Assembly (NCBI RefSeq): GCF_021026195.1
Contig: NZ_JAJNCT010000005.1
Coordinates: 275,231 to 339,230 of the forward strand
DNA: 64,000 bases
Source of the DNA: Comamonas koreensis
Lineage (GTDB): Bacteria; Pseudomonadota; Gammaproteobacteria; Burkholderiales; Burkholderiaceae_C
Direction: 5' to 3'
Both the position numbers and the translations under genes were made by a program. The notes under the pieces were generated by a model, which was not told where the DNA came from, ran no database searches, and saw only the letters and a program-made list of their open reading frames with translations. Shown piece by piece: positions 44,617-53,862 of this stretch (the stretch's first letter is position 1; every line of letters begins with the position of its first letter).

Positions 44617-45918
44617 ATGCAGGCTGCGCCACACCCCATGCCAGCGACCACTCACCCTGCCCCTCCGCCGCTGCTGCGCGACCAGCACAGCGGCTTTCTT
44701 ATTTTTTTGATAGCGCGGGTCTTCGCTGTTGGCGCCACCCAGATCCAGGCCGTGGTCGTGGCCTGGCAGGTCTATGACCTCACGCGCAACCCCATGGCGC
44801 TCGCCTTTGTGGGCCTGGCGCAGTTCATTCCGATGCTCTTGCTGCTCTTGCCTGCCGGCGAGCTGATTGACCGGCTGCCGCGCAAGAAGGTGCTGGCCAC
44901 CAGTTGGGCGCTGGGCAGCGTCTGCAGCGCGCTGCTGCTGTGGCTGTCGGGCCATGGCAACGCAGGGGTGGCCGGCATCTATGCGGTGCTGGTACTGTAT
45001 GGCGCCACACGGGCCTTCTCGGGCCCGGCGCTGCAAAGCCTGTTGCCGCAATTGGTGCCGATGGCGCTGCTGCCCAAGGCCATCGCCACCAACAGCGTGG
45101 TGATGCGCTGCTCGGCCATTGGCGCGCCGATGCTGGGCGGGTTTTTGTATGCGGCTGGCGGGGCGGTGTGGACCTATGGCGTCTGCATGCTCGCATTTGC
45201 GATCGGCACCGGGCTGCTGCTGCGCGTCAAGGTGCTGTATGCGGCGCCCAAGGCGCTCACCGAGCCGGGCGCTGCACGCGATACCATCTGGCAGCGCTTT
45301 GGCGCGGGCATCCGCTTTATCTTTGGCCGCCCCATGGTGCTCGGCACCATCTCGCTCGACCTGTTTGCCGTGCTGCTGGGCGGCGTGGTGGCGCTGCTGC
45401 CCATCTATGCCCATGAGGTGCTGCACACCGGCCCCGAGGGCCTGGGCCTGCTGCGCAGCGCCATGGCGATTGGCGAGGTTTGCGCAGGCCTCTACCTCAG
45501 CAACCGCCCCTTTGGCACCCAGGTGGGCCGCCGCATGATGCTGGCCGTGGCCGTGTTCGGCATCGCCAACCTGGTGTTCTCGTTGTCGCACTGGCTGTGG
45601 CTGTCCTGCCTGGCGCTGGCCATCGCCGGCGCTGCCGATATGGTCAGCGTCTATGTGCGCGGCTCGCTGCTGCAATTTGCCACGCCCGACAACATGCGCG
45701 GCCGCGTCAATGCCGTCAACATGCTGTTCATCGGCTCGTCCAACGAGCTGGGCGAATTCCGCGCTGGCAGCAGCGCAGCCCTGCTCGGCGCCGTGCCCGC
45801 TGCGGTGGCGGGAGGCCTGTGCTCGCTGGCGGTGGTGGCGTTGTGGACGCGGCTCTTCCCCAGCCTGTGGAAGGTGAACCGCTTCGAAGATGCGCAATAC
45901 CAGTCTGCGGGCCGCTAA
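44617..45918 (+). CDS. MFS transporter (MFS_3/EntS-like exporter)
   Basis: 433 residues from ATG 44617; in-frame ATGs at 44521 and 44638 are alternatives. About twelve hydrophobic helices. FLIARVFAVGATQIQAVVVA and WQVYDLTRNPMALAFVGLAQ, followed by the loop GELIDRLPRKKV (MFS motif A variant), place it with the MFS_3 group containing enterobactin exporter EntS. The late motif ATPDNMRGRVNAVNMLFIGS is also typical. The substrate is unknown; a drug or siderophore are both possible. It is convergent with the metallo-hydrolase gene and is not next to the siderophore operon. Confidence 0.88.
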   Translation: MQAAPHPMPATTHPAPPPLLRDQHSGFLIFLIARVFAVGATQIQAVVVAWQVYDLTRNPMALAFVGLAQFIPMLLLLLPAGELIDRLPRKKVLATSWALGSVCSALLLWLSGHGNAGVAGIYAVLVLYGATRAFSGPALQSLLPQLVPMALLPKAIATNSVVMRCSAIGAPMLGGFLYAAGGAVWTYGVCMLAFAIGTGLLLRVKVLYAAPKALTEPGAARDTIWQRFGAGIRFIFGRPMVLGTISLDLFAVLLGGVVALLPIYAHEVLHTGPEGLGLLRSAMAIGEVCAGLYLSNRPFGTQVGRRMMLAVAVFGIANLVFSLSHWLWLSCLALAIAGAADMVSVYVRGSLLQFATPDNMRGRVNAVNMLFIGSSNELGEFRAGSSAALLGAVPAAVAGGLCSLAVVALWTRLFPSLWKVNRFEDAQYQSAGR

Positions 45919-45938
45919 GACCGGACGCCACTGCCCCC

Positions 45939-46847
45939 TCAGAGCGCATCGACCGGCAGCTTGAGAAAACGCCGGCCCTGTGCATCGGCATCGGGCAGGC
46001 GGCCTGCGCGGATATTGACTTGCACCGAGGGCAGCATCAGCTGCGGCATCGCCAGGGTTGCATCGCGCGCCTCGCGCATCGCCACAAAGGCCGCCTCATC
46101 CACGCCATCGTGCACATGGATGTTGTGCGCACGCTGCTCGGCCACCGTGCTGCACCAGGCAGCGGCACGGCCGGCAGGCGGGTAATCATGGCAAACATAC
46201 AGAGTCGTTTGCGGCGGGTGCGCCAGCAGCCGGCCAATGGAGCGGTAGAGCGCACGCGCATCACCACCGGGAAAGTCACAGCGGGCCGTGCCCACATCAG
46301 GCATGAACAAGGTATCGCCCACAAAAATGGCGGCCACTGCCCCTGCAGCCTCTACCGCATAGGCCAGGTCCGCCGGGGTATGGCCGGGCACACCGAGCGC
46401 GCGGATCCGGGTAGCGCCCAGCGCCAGCACATCGCCATCGCTGAGCAGGCAGTCAAAGTCGGCGCCTTGCGGGGCAATGCAGTCTTCCATGCCGTAGATA
46501 CCGCCAAATACTTTCTGCACCTGCGTGATCTGCTGGCCAATCACCACCGGCGCGGCGACGCGCACTTCCCCTGAGGGCATCTGCATGCGCAGCCACTGGG
46601 CTGCGGACAGGTGGTCCGCATGGGTATGCGTCTCCAGCACCCAATGCAAGGTCAGCTGCTCGGCCTGCAGGTAGTCGGCAATGCGCTGGGCCGATGCCGT
46701 ACTGGTACGGCCGCTCTGGACGTCAAAGTCCCAGACCGGGTCGATGACGGCGGCCTCACGGCTGGCCGCATCGTGCAGCACATAGCTGACGGTGCCGGTC
46801 ACCGCATCAAAAAATGCCTGAACACCAAAAGAAGCGGTTGACGTCAT
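45939..46847 (-). CDS. Metallo-beta-lactamase-fold hydrolase (BlH/ETHE1-like persulfide dioxygenase group)
   Basis: 302 residues from ATG 46847. The metal site THTHADHLSAA near residue 72 is the HxHxDH motif; a second His is in VPGHTPADL and an Asp in VGDTLFMPDVG. The pattern FFDAVTGTVSYVLHD at the start and the size match ETHE1/BlH proteins, which oxidise glutathione persulfide or act with BigR. It lacks the rhodanese domain of some homologues. It is divergent from an ArsR regulator of BigR type, which supports a role in sulfide or persulfide detoxification. Confidence 0.88.
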   Translation of the reverse strand: MTSTASFGVQAFFDAVTGTVSYVLHDAASREAAVIDPVWDFDVQSGRTSTASAQRIADYLQAEQLTLHWVLETHTHADHLSAAQWLRMQMPSGEVRVAAPVVIGQQITQVQKVFGGIYGMEDCIAPQGADFDCLLSDGDVLALGATRIRALGVPGHTPADLAYAVEAAGAVAAIFVGDTLFMPDVGTARCDFPGGDARALYRSIGRLLAHPPQTTLYVCHDYPPAGRAAAWCSTVAEQRAHNIHVHDGVDEAAFVAMREARDATLAMPQLMLPSVQVNIRAGRLPDADAQGRRFLKLPVDAL

Positions 46848-46875
46848 AGCAATAACATTTTCAGATAAAACAATA

Positions 46876-46889
46876 TATATTTTAATATA
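46876..46889. promoter_or_regulatory. AT-rich inverted repeat between hydrolase and ArsR genes (regulator site candidate)
   Basis: TATATT-TT-AATATA, inverted repeat of 6 bp arms inside an A+T-only stretch of about 20 bp (46872-46894). BigR-type repressors bind AT-rich imperfect palindromes in this position, covering both divergent promoters. Confidence 0.55.
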
Positions 46890-46936
46890 ATAAAACACAG
46901 CACAGATAACAATAGCAATTACCCGCACTTCCCTCC

Positions 46937-47260
46937 ATGAACGATAGCCTTACCATCCATCCGCCTCCCCATGCCATGCGCCAAGCCGCGCACCATGCCG
47001 TATCCGCCCTTAAGTTGCTGGGCAACGAAGACCGCTTGCTGCTGCTCTGCCACCTCAGCCAGGGCGAATGCTGCGTCAGCGATATGGAGGTGCAGCTGGG
47101 CATTCTGCAACCGACCTTGTCCCAGCAGCTGGCGGTACTGCGGCGAGAGAATGCGGTCAGCACCCGGCGCGAGGGCAAGAACATCTTTTACCAAGTGGCC
47201 GATGCGCGTCTGCTGGCGCTGCTGCAGACGCTGTATGCACAGTACTGTCCGGCAGCCTGA
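46937..47260 (+). CDS. ArsR-family transcriptional repressor, BigR/SqrR-like
   Basis: 107 residues with a winged helix ([54 protein letters not shown]). Cys45/46 in the ECCVSDME segment and Cys104 in AQYCPAA occupy the places of the two redox cysteines of BigR/SqrR, which form a disulfide or polysulfide link and release DNA in response to persulfide. Metal-sensing ArsR sites are not evident. Its neighbours (persulfide dioxygenase-like hydrolase and YeeE/YedE pair) are the usual BigR targets. Confidence 0.88.
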   Translation: MNDSLTIHPPPHAMRQAAHHAVSALKLLGNEDRLLLLCHLSQGECCVSDMEVQLGILQPTLSQQLAVLRRENAVSTRREGKNIFYQVADARLLALLQTLYAQYCPAA

Positions 47261-47297
47261 AGCGGCCCCTGCACCCCCGTCTCAAGAAAGCTTTCCT

Positions 47298-47726
47298 ATG
47301 TCGATCGATCTGTCTGCCTTTACACCGCTGACCGCCCTCGCCGGCGGTGCCTTGATTGGTTTGGCTGCCGTACTGCTGGTGCTGTTCAATGGCCGCATTG
47401 CAGGCATCAGCGGCATCGTGGTCGCGCTGCTGCCGCCGCGCCTGCAGCGCGGCGCCTGGCGCCTGGCCTTTGTGGCGGGCTTACTGGCAGCCCCATGGCT
47501 TTACCAGTGGTTTGCACCGCTGCCAGTGACTGCCAGCCCCGCCGCCTGGCCGCTGCTGGTGCTCGCCGGCCTGCTGGTGGGCTTTGGCACGCGCCTGGGC
47601 TCGGGCTGCACCAGTGGGCATGGCGTCTGCGGGCTCTCGCGCCTGTCGCTGCGCTCCCTGGTTGCTACCCTGGTCTTCATGGCCACCGGCTTTGCGACAG
47701 TGTTTGTGGTTCGCCACGTTGTGTAA
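47298..47726 (+). CDS. YeeE/YedE family membrane protein, first half-unit
   Basis: 142 residues with four hydrophobic helices. The signature [15 protein letters not shown] lies in the second helix and [20 protein letters not shown] carries the conserved Cys of sulfur-compound permeases. It pairs with the next gene; together they equal one full YeeE/YedE (TsuA-like or PmpAB) transporter for thiosulfate or related sulfur species. It starts 37 nt after the ArsR stop. Confidence 0.9.
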   Translation: MSIDLSAFTPLTALAGGALIGLAAVLLVLFNGRIAGISGIVVALLPPRLQRGAWRLAFVAGLLAAPWLYQWFAPLPVTASPAAWPLLVLAGLLVGFGTRLGSGCTSGHGVCGLSRLSLRSLVATLVFMATGFATVFVVRHVV

Positions 47727-47736
47727 GGAGACCACG

Positions 47737-48150
47737 ATGACTATCTTGATCGCGGCCGTCGCAGGCCTGGTCTTCGGCCTGAGCCTGCTGGTGTCTGGCA
47801 TGGCCGATCCGCAGAAGGTGCTGGGCTTTCTGGACCTGGCCGGCGCCTGGGACCCTTCGTTGGCCCTGGTGATGGGCGGCGCGATAGCGCTGGGTCTGCC
47901 CGGGTTCGCATGGGCCCGCCGGCGCAGCCGCAGCCTGCTGGGCGAGCCCATGCATTTGCCGGCACGCCAGGCAGTCGATGCGCCGCTGCTGATCGGTTCT
48001 GCGCTGTTTGGCATTGGCTGGGGCCTGGCCGGCTACTGCCCCGGGCCCGCGCTGGTGGGCACGGCAGCGGGCTGGGGTTCGGCTGCGATTTTCAGCGCGG
48101 CCATGCTGGCAGGCATGCTGTTGTTCGGGCTGTGGTCCAAGAAGTATTGA
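47737..48150 (+). CDS. YeeE/YedE (DUF6691) family membrane protein, second half-unit
   Basis: 137 residues from ATG 47737 with AAGGAG 7 nt upstream, 10 nt after the preceding stop; upstream in-frame sequence belongs to the other gene. It has four helices, [20 protein letters not shown] and the second conserved Cys motif [13 protein letters not shown]. It is the partner of the 47298 product (PmpA/PmpB arrangement). The final gene of the sulfur operon. Confidence 0.9.
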   Translation: MTILIAAVAGLVFGLSLLVSGMADPQKVLGFLDLAGAWDPSLALVMGGAIALGLPGFAWARRRSRSLLGEPMHLPARQAVDAPLLIGSALFGIGWGLAGYCPGPALVGTAAGWGSAAIFSAAMLAGMLLFGLWSKKY

Positions 48151-48211
48151 AGCCCGATCACTATAAAATCCATAGCCCCCCCGCACCATCGTTTCACCAG
48201 CCCGCCCTCCC

Positions 48212-49039
48212 ATGTCTTTCGCCATCGACGCTGCTGTTACGCATACCCATGCGCAGGACTGCCCCCTGCCCCTGCTGTGGCGCGACGAGCACCTGGTGGC
48301 CATCTACAAGCCCGCCGGTTGGCTGGTGCACCGCACGGGCCTGGATGCGGGCGAGACGCGCTTTATCGTGCAGACCTTGCGCGACCAGATCGGCCAGCAT
48401 GTGTTTCCGCTGCACCGGCTCGACAAAGGCACCTGCGGCGTGCTGCTGCTGGCGCTGCATGCCGAGGCAGCCAGCCGCACGCGCAGCCAGTTTGAAAACC
48501 ACCAGATGGACAAGCGCTACCTGGCCATGGTGCGCGGCTGGGCGCCGCTGCATGCAGCAGTGGACCACGCACTGCGCCCCGACGATGCCCCGCAAGACGC
48601 ACCCGCGCAGCCAGCCCAAACCCGCTTTGCACGCCTGGCCACGCTGGAGCACCCCGAGGCTTACGACGGCCGCTTTGCCGGCACGCGGCTGTCCTTGGTG
48701 CAGGCCGAGCCACTCACCGGGCGCCGCCACCAGATCCGCCGCCATCTCAAGCACATCGCCCACCCCATCATTGGCGATGCCACACATGGCAAAGGCCCGC
48801 TGAACCGCTGGTGGGCCGAGCGCCTTGGCCTGCAGCGACTGTGGCTGCATGCCTGGTCGCTGTCCTTGCTGCACCCCTACACGCAGGCGCCGTTGCATAT
48901 CGACAGCGGACTGCACTGGCCGAACGCAGAACCGGCAGCGGGCACCTCCGAGCCGGAGTCTCACCCCAGCCTGCAGCAATGGCAGGCGCTGCTGCGCAGG
49001 CCGGACTGGTTGCACGACGACCCGGGAATGGCGCGATAG
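48212..49039 (+). CDS. RluA-family pseudouridine synthase (TruC-like)
   Basis: 275 residues. Catalytic Asp71 lies in HRLDKGTCGVLLLAL; the opening WRDEHLVAIYKPAGWLVHR and LTGRRHQIRRHLKHIAHPII are the other family motifs. No S4 domain is present and the size is right for TruC, which modifies tRNA position 65; RluA-type rRNA modification is also possible. It is monocistronic or loosely linked to the following MFS gene. Confidence 0.9.
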   Translation: MSFAIDAAVTHTHAQDCPLPLLWRDEHLVAIYKPAGWLVHRTGLDAGETRFIVQTLRDQIGQHVFPLHRLDKGTCGVLLLALHAEAASRTRSQFENHQMDKRYLAMVRGWAPLHAAVDHALRPDDAPQDAPAQPAQTRFARLATLEHPEAYDGRFAGTRLSLVQAEPLTGRRHQIRRHLKHIAHPIIGDATHGKGPLNRWWAERLGLQRLWLHAWSLSLLHPYTQAPLHIDSGLHWPNAEPAAGTSEPESHPSLQQWQALLRRPDWLHDDPGMAR

Positions 49040-49096
49040 CAGCTGCGCCAAGACCAAGGGCGCACATTGTTTTTCTGATGCGCGCACACTCGCGCT

Positions 49097-50362
49097 GTGC
49101 AAAATCAACAAACAACAACTTCTCCCGCCCGCCCCGGCCCAGCCGCTTCCGCCACAACGCTCAGCCCTGCCGTGCTGCTGCTGATGGCCACCGCCTGCGG
49201 CCTGTGCGCAGGGGCCAATTACTTCAACCAACCGCTACTCAACTCCATCGCCCATGCGCTGCAGGTGAGCGAGAGTACGGCCGGCATCCTGGTCACCTGC
49301 GCGCAGGTGTCGTATGCCATTGGCCTGCTGTTTCTGGTGCCGCTGGGCGATATGCTGGAGCGCCGCAAACTGACCGTGGGCCTGATGCTGCTGGCCGCAC
49401 TGGGCCTGCTGGTCAGCGGGTTTGCCGGCCTGATGCCTTCGCCGTTCACCGCCCTGGTGCTGGGCACCTTGGTGACCGGCCTGTTCTCGGTCGCCGCACA
49501 GGTGCTGGTGCCGATGGCCGCCAGCCTGGCCCCGCGTGAATCGAGCGGCCGCGCCGTCGGTCTGGTGATGAGCGGCCTGCTCACTGGTATTTTGCTGTCA
49601 CGCACCGTCGCCGGTCTCTTGTCGGCCGTGGGCGGCTGGAGTCTGGTCTACAAGGTCGGAGGCATCGCCATGGTGCTGGTGGCGCTGGCCCTGTACCGGG
49701 TGCTGCCCAAGGTGGCACATAGCGGCGCACGCCTGCCCTACGGCCAGGTGCTGGGCAGCATGGCCACCTTGATTCGCACGCAGCCCCGCCTGCGCACCCG
49801 CACCTTGCTGGGCGGTCTGGCCTTTGCCTCGGTCAGCGTGCTGTTTTCCACAATGGCCTTGATGCTCGGCGGCCCTGAGCACGGCCTGAGTGATTCATCG
49901 ATCGGGTTGATTGGCCTGTCTGGTGTAGCCGGCGCCTTGATGGCCAATGCCGCAGGCCGCCTGGTCGACAAGGGGCTGGAGCGCCCCACCACCGCCTTCT
50001 CGGTGCTGCTGCTGGTCGTCAACTGGGCGCTGCTGTGGTACAGCCAGCATTCGGTCTTCCTGTTCATCGTCGGCATGCTGGTGATCGAGCTGGCGCTGCA
50101 AGGCACCCATATCTGCAACCAGAACGTCATCTACCGGCTGGCACCCGAGGCGCGCTCGCGCATCAATGCCTGCTATATGACGGGCTACTTCATCGGCGCA
50201 TCGGCCGGCTCGGCCATCGGCGCCTGGGCCTGGCACCACGGCGGCTGGACGGGTGCCTGCATCGCCGGCGCGGTGCTGGCCCTGCTCAATGTGGCGGCCT
50301 TGCTGGCAGACCGCCGGCTGTCCCATCCGGGCGCACTGGCCTCTAATGCCAGAGCCGGTTAA
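49097..50362 (+). CDS. MFS transporter (DHA1-type drug/metabolite exporter)
   Basis: 421 residues with a GTG start at 49097 and no clear ribosome site; the first ATG falls inside helix one, so the GTG is kept. Motifs: CGLCAGANYFNQPLLNSIAH, PLGDMLERRKLTVG (motif A), QVLVPMAASLAPRESSGRAV and LLTGILLSRTVAGLLSAVGG (motif C-like). About twelve helices. Close relatives are annotated as sugar or arabinose effluxers, but the substrate is not readable. Confidence 0.87.
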   Translation: MQNQQTTTSPARPGPAASATTLSPAVLLLMATACGLCAGANYFNQPLLNSIAHALQVSESTAGILVTCAQVSYAIGLLFLVPLGDMLERRKLTVGLMLLAALGLLVSGFAGLMPSPFTALVLGTLVTGLFSVAAQVLVPMAASLAPRESSGRAVGLVMSGLLTGILLSRTVAGLLSAVGGWSLVYKVGGIAMVLVALALYRVLPKVAHSGARLPYGQVLGSMATLIRTQPRLRTRTLLGGLAFASVSVLFSTMALMLGGPEHGLSDSSIGLIGLSGVAGALMANAAGRLVDKGLERPTTAFSVLLLVVNWALLWYSQHSVFLFIVGMLVIELALQGTHICNQNVIYRLAPEARSRINACYMTGYFIGASAGSAIGAWAWHHGGWTGACIAGAVLALLNVAALLADRRLSHPGALASNARAG

Positions 50363-50440
50363 GGGCGCCGACAGAAGCCGCCCACCACCGCCAAGCTTGC
50401 ATCAGACTCCAGCGGCAGGGGCAGGCCCTCGTTTGCAAGG

Positions 50441-51958
50441 TCAGGGCCTGACCAGCGGCCCTACCCCGGTGAGGTTGCCCAGGCGGTCTCGCACCCGGAA
50501 GGCGATGCCATAGGAACTGTTCCTGATGGCGCTGCGCCCCTGGAAGCTGAAAGGAAAGCTGAAACGCTCTGGCTGCGCACCGTCGCCAGGCGTGCTGCTG
50601 CAGTCCACCACGGTGTCGGTCAGCAACGGCGTGAACTGGCATTCAAAATCGCCTGCTGCATTGGTCAACGACTGGCCTTTGACCACGTTCAGCGCCACGA
50701 CCCTTGGCTTGGAAGATAGGCTGTGGCTGAATACCCAGTCCCCCATCAAGCTGCTCAGCGCGGGCCGCGTGGGCTGCATCTCAAAGCGCTCCATCACGCG
50801 CAAAGGCTCTCCAGGCAGACGGATCGAGCCTTCATTCATGTCCTTGCGGCTGTCCAAACGGTCGAAATTGATGACGGCCATGCCGGCATCAGAGGCTTCC
50901 GTCGCCGACTGCCAAGGCCCACCCAGATAGCGCCCCCCTCGGTAGGTTTTCAGCGCAATGTTGGCGCGCGATTGAGAGAATTCGCCAGACCCCATATGAA
51001 AGATCGCGCTGCCATCGGGCCGGTAATTGAAGACCTGCATCAGGGCCTGACCAAACTGCACATCGAGGCTGATACCGCGACCGGGCTTGCCGGTTTTTTC
51101 GTCGCGCATGATCCAGGTTCCCGGCTCCGGTAGGCGTTGTTCTGCATCAAAACCCTGCAAGGCCGAGTACCAGTTTCTGTCGCCATTAGTAGGAATTCTT
51201 GCAGGCGTGCGGGTACGCATGTACGCACCGACAAGCCTGCGTGCCGGCTCTCCGTCGACTTCCAGCAATGCGCTGGCGTCATAGAGAAATTGCTGATAAC
51301 TCAGGCGGATGCGCGGGGTAGATGAGGATGCATCGGCGATGCAATCCACCGTGCCTTGGTCATCGGCAGGCTGGCACTGCAGATTCCATTCTGCAGCCGG
51401 GGATGGTCTGCGCAGCGTGAGCTGCCCGGTGGGCACAACATCCATGAACCAGAGGTTCAGCGGCTGGTTCTCGCTGCCCAGCTCTGCCAGCGCAAAGCGC
51501 CGGGAAGGATTGGGCACCGACAGATCACCTTGGCCGTTGAACACAAAGCGGCGCATCGCATAGGCAGACTCCCCCGGCAGCTGGATGCTGCCCTGCACCC
51601 CATTGGCAAATTGCAGCTGGACTTTGCCCACATTCGCGGCCAGTTCCGCGTCGCGCACCGGGCCACCCAATGCGGTGCCGCCCTGGAATTTCTGCAGAGG
51701 CAGCACGGCGCCGTTACCAACCATAGGGCCAGACGCCATATAAAAGGTGGCCGCGCCGCTGGCCTCATAGCCATAGACCTGCAGCACCACGGTATCGCCC
51801 TGCACATCGATCGCCAGGCCACGCCCAGGTTTGCCATCGAGCTCCGCATCGATCACCCAGGTGCCCGATAACGGGGTGAAATCACGACCAGCCCAGACGA
51901 GAGACATGCTTGTCGCAGCACCCAGCAGCAACAGCGTTTTTCTACACCAATGCGTCAT
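50441..51958 (-). CDS. Secreted protein with two GKPGRG repeat domains (paralogue)
   Basis: 505 residues from ATG 51958 with AAGGA about 6 nt upstream; the frame is open 12 codons further but that part overlaps the upstream stop. Signal peptide CRKTLLLLGAATSMSLVWAG. Unit 1 (about 27-140): GTWVIDAELDGKPGRGLAID, YEASGAATFYMASG. Unit 2 (about 280-395): GTWIMRDEKTGKPGRGISLD, YRPDGSAIFHMGSG, YRGGRYLGGP, RLPGEPLRVMERFEM. Each unit is followed by a spacer with a Cys pair (LQCQPADDQGTVDCIADA; FECQFTPLLTDTVVDCSSTP). The gene lies 32 nt after the 51991 gene in the same direction. Family and function are unknown to me. Confidence 0.85.
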   Translation of the reverse strand: MTHWCRKTLLLLGAATSMSLVWAGRDFTPLSGTWVIDAELDGKPGRGLAIDVQGDTVVLQVYGYEASGAATFYMASGPMVGNGAVLPLQKFQGGTALGGPVRDAELAANVGKVQLQFANGVQGSIQLPGESAYAMRRFVFNGQGDLSVPNPSRRFALAELGSENQPLNLWFMDVVPTGQLTLRRPSPAAEWNLQCQPADDQGTVDCIADASSSTPRIRLSYQQFLYDASALLEVDGEPARRLVGAYMRTRTPARIPTNGDRNWYSALQGFDAEQRLPEPGTWIMRDEKTGKPGRGISLDVQFGQALMQVFNYRPDGSAIFHMGSGEFSQSRANIALKTYRGGRYLGGPWQSATEASDAGMAVINFDRLDSRKDMNEGSIRLPGEPLRVMERFEMQPTRPALSSLMGDWVFSHSLSSKPRVVALNVVKGQSLTNAAGDFECQFTPLLTDTVVDCSSTPGDGAQPERFSFPFSFQGRSAIRNSSYGIAFRVRDRLGNLTGVGPLVRP

Positions 51959-51990
51959 ACGAATCCTTGTTGTCAGTGCCCATCGGCAGA

Positions 51991-53607
51991 TCAATACGTT
52001 CTGGGCAAGCCTATGCCCACGCCGAAAGCGGTGTACGAATTGCTTCTGCGTATCAAGGGCACCTGCCCCAACAGCAGCAGTGACTTGTCTGTCTGCAGCT
52101 GATAGACCGTGGCCAAGCTTTGTCCCCGGTAGCTGAGGGCAAAGCGGTATTCCAACTCAGGATCTACGCCCATTCGCTTTCCGGTCACCGCGCAACGTAC
52201 GTTGCCGTCGGGGGTCTGCTCGTACCGGCACTTGACGCTGGCGCTGGAGCCAACTTCGGGCCAGGTGTCATACGAGGTGGGCGGCTGCTTGCCCGGTTGC
52301 CAGTTCATAGGATGGAGTTCAAACTGCAGCGCCAGCTTGGGATTGGTCGACACAGCGGACCATAAACCTTGGAGGTACATCAGCGGTTGCTGATCTGCCG
52401 CTACAAACCAATGGTTCACGCCAAATTGAAAGCGCTCAATGCGCTTGGCCGCTTCACCTGGGAACTGCACCCAACCGCTGGTCGCGCTGTCAAATTGCAG
52501 GCCCAAGGTCTGGGTCTCGCCCGTCTCAACGCCCGATGCAGCAGGCCCGCCCAGGGACCGGCCGCCTCGGTATTGCTTCAAGGGCACAGACGCCGCAGCT
52601 TGCAGGTACGGGCCAACGCCCATGTGGAAGGTGGGCTTGCCATCACTGCCGTAATTGAAGACCTGCACCAGCACCTGACTGCCTTGCGCATCAATGCTGA
52701 GCCCCCGGCCAGGTCGGCCCGTTTTTTCTTCCGTCACCACCCAGGTGCCGCTGTCGGGAACAACGCCTGGAACGGGCCCCGAAGATGCAGCGGCTGCGGA
52801 AGTGTCAAGCGGCTGTGTCTGCAAGCTCTGATCGCTGCCATGCACATACAGCAAGGGGCCTTTGAAAGCTTCGCTGTTCCGCTCGGTCTCCAGCACACCG
52901 ACGATTTCCTGGAGGTAGCGCTGCAGAACCACCCGGTCCAGCAGCTCGCCATCGTCCTTCAGTCGCTCACAGACCATGGCTTGCCGCGCGGGCACCATTT
53001 TGCAGGGCCAGCGGTTGTCACGCCATGCACTGGCCTCCCGGTCAAAGCGCGGGTACTGAAAATGGGCAACGCCTTGCACATCCATCTCCAGCGTGGCAAG
53101 CCTCGGCTCTGCTTCTGGCTCCGAGATAGGGCCCAAGTAAAAAACCGCGCGCTGGCCTGGCTGGATCAGTGGGTTGTCAAAATAAAAGCGCTGGATACGG
53201 AGCGGTGGTTCGCCCGGCAAGGTCAAGGTAGCTGTTGTGGCACTGTCAAAAACAACGCTTACCTGGCCTGCCGTATCCAACTCCTGGGCATCGCGTGCAC
53301 CACTGCCAAAGTAACGCCCTGCTGCATAACGTTTAAGAGGCGCGACAAAAGGGGTGCCGACGGTCATCTCAAAATTACCGCTGGCCATATAGAAAGTGGG
53401 CGAGCCGTCTGGCTCATAGGCATACAACTGCAGCACCATTGAGCCAAACTGCACATCCAGCGCCAATCCTCGACCCGGCTTGCCATCGAGCTCACTGCTC
53501 ACCACCCAGGTGCCATTTTGTGGCGCGTAGCTCTTTTGCGCATATGCCCCCGATGCACCGAGCACCAACGCACCCATTCCAATACTTCTCCACCAATTTA
53601 TCTTCAT
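51991..53607 (-). CDS. Secreted protein with two GKPGRG repeat domains (paralogue)
   Basis: 538 residues from ATG 53607, preceded by GGAGGAGA at 7 nt, the best ribosome site of the three paralogues. Signal peptide WWRSIGMGALVLGASGAYAQ. Unit 1 (about 30-150): GTWVVSSELDGKPGRGLALD, YEPDGSPTFYMASG, YAAGRYFGSG, LPGEPPLRIQRFYFD. Unit 2 (about 290-400): GTWVVTEEKTGRPGRGLSID, YGSDGKPTFHMGVG, YRGGRSLGGP, FPGEAAKRIERFQFG. Spacers again hold paired cysteines (WPCKMVPARQAMVCERL; VKCRYEQTPDGNVRCAV). It and the next gene form a two-gene operon of tandem duplicates. Confidence 0.85.
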   Translation of the reverse strand: MKINWWRSIGMGALVLGASGAYAQKSYAPQNGTWVVSSELDGKPGRGLALDVQFGSMVLQLYAYEPDGSPTFYMASGNFEMTVGTPFVAPLKRYAAGRYFGSGARDAQELDTAGQVSVVFDSATTATLTLPGEPPLRIQRFYFDNPLIQPGQRAVFYLGPISEPEAEPRLATLEMDVQGVAHFQYPRFDREASAWRDNRWPCKMVPARQAMVCERLKDDGELLDRVVLQRYLQEIVGVLETERNSEAFKGPLLYVHGSDQSLQTQPLDTSAAAASSGPVPGVVPDSGTWVVTEEKTGRPGRGLSIDAQGSQVLVQVFNYGSDGKPTFHMGVGPYLQAAASVPLKQYRGGRSLGGPAASGVETGETQTLGLQFDSATSGWVQFPGEAAKRIERFQFGVNHWFVAADQQPLMYLQGLWSAVSTNPKLALQFELHPMNWQPGKQPPTSYDTWPEVGSSASVKCRYEQTPDGNVRCAVTGKRMGVDPELEYRFALSYRGQSLATVYQLQTDKSLLLLGQVPLIRRSNSYTAFGVGIGLPRTY

Positions 53608-53862
53608 GCCAATATCTCCTCCCGAAAACACCCCATTGCAACAATGCTGATTTGAGAGTTTTTATCAGAAAAATTTATATATCCATAAAAATATTCGCAG
53701 CAGACATTCAATATCGCTGCACACCTTAGGGCAACAGCCTCTGAGCCAGCCAACCGAGGTGACAATAGCTGCCAGGGCTGTCTCACATGGATCGTTTCGG
53801 CAGCCGCATAATCGATGCCAGCACCCGTCCGGCTGCGGCCCGCGATCCGAGGAAATAAAGCC

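Noticed and set aside
50441-53607. Two-gene block read as toxin-immunity or contact-dependent inhibition pair
   Set aside because: Both products are paralogues with signal peptides and no toxin domain; no support for an inhibition system.
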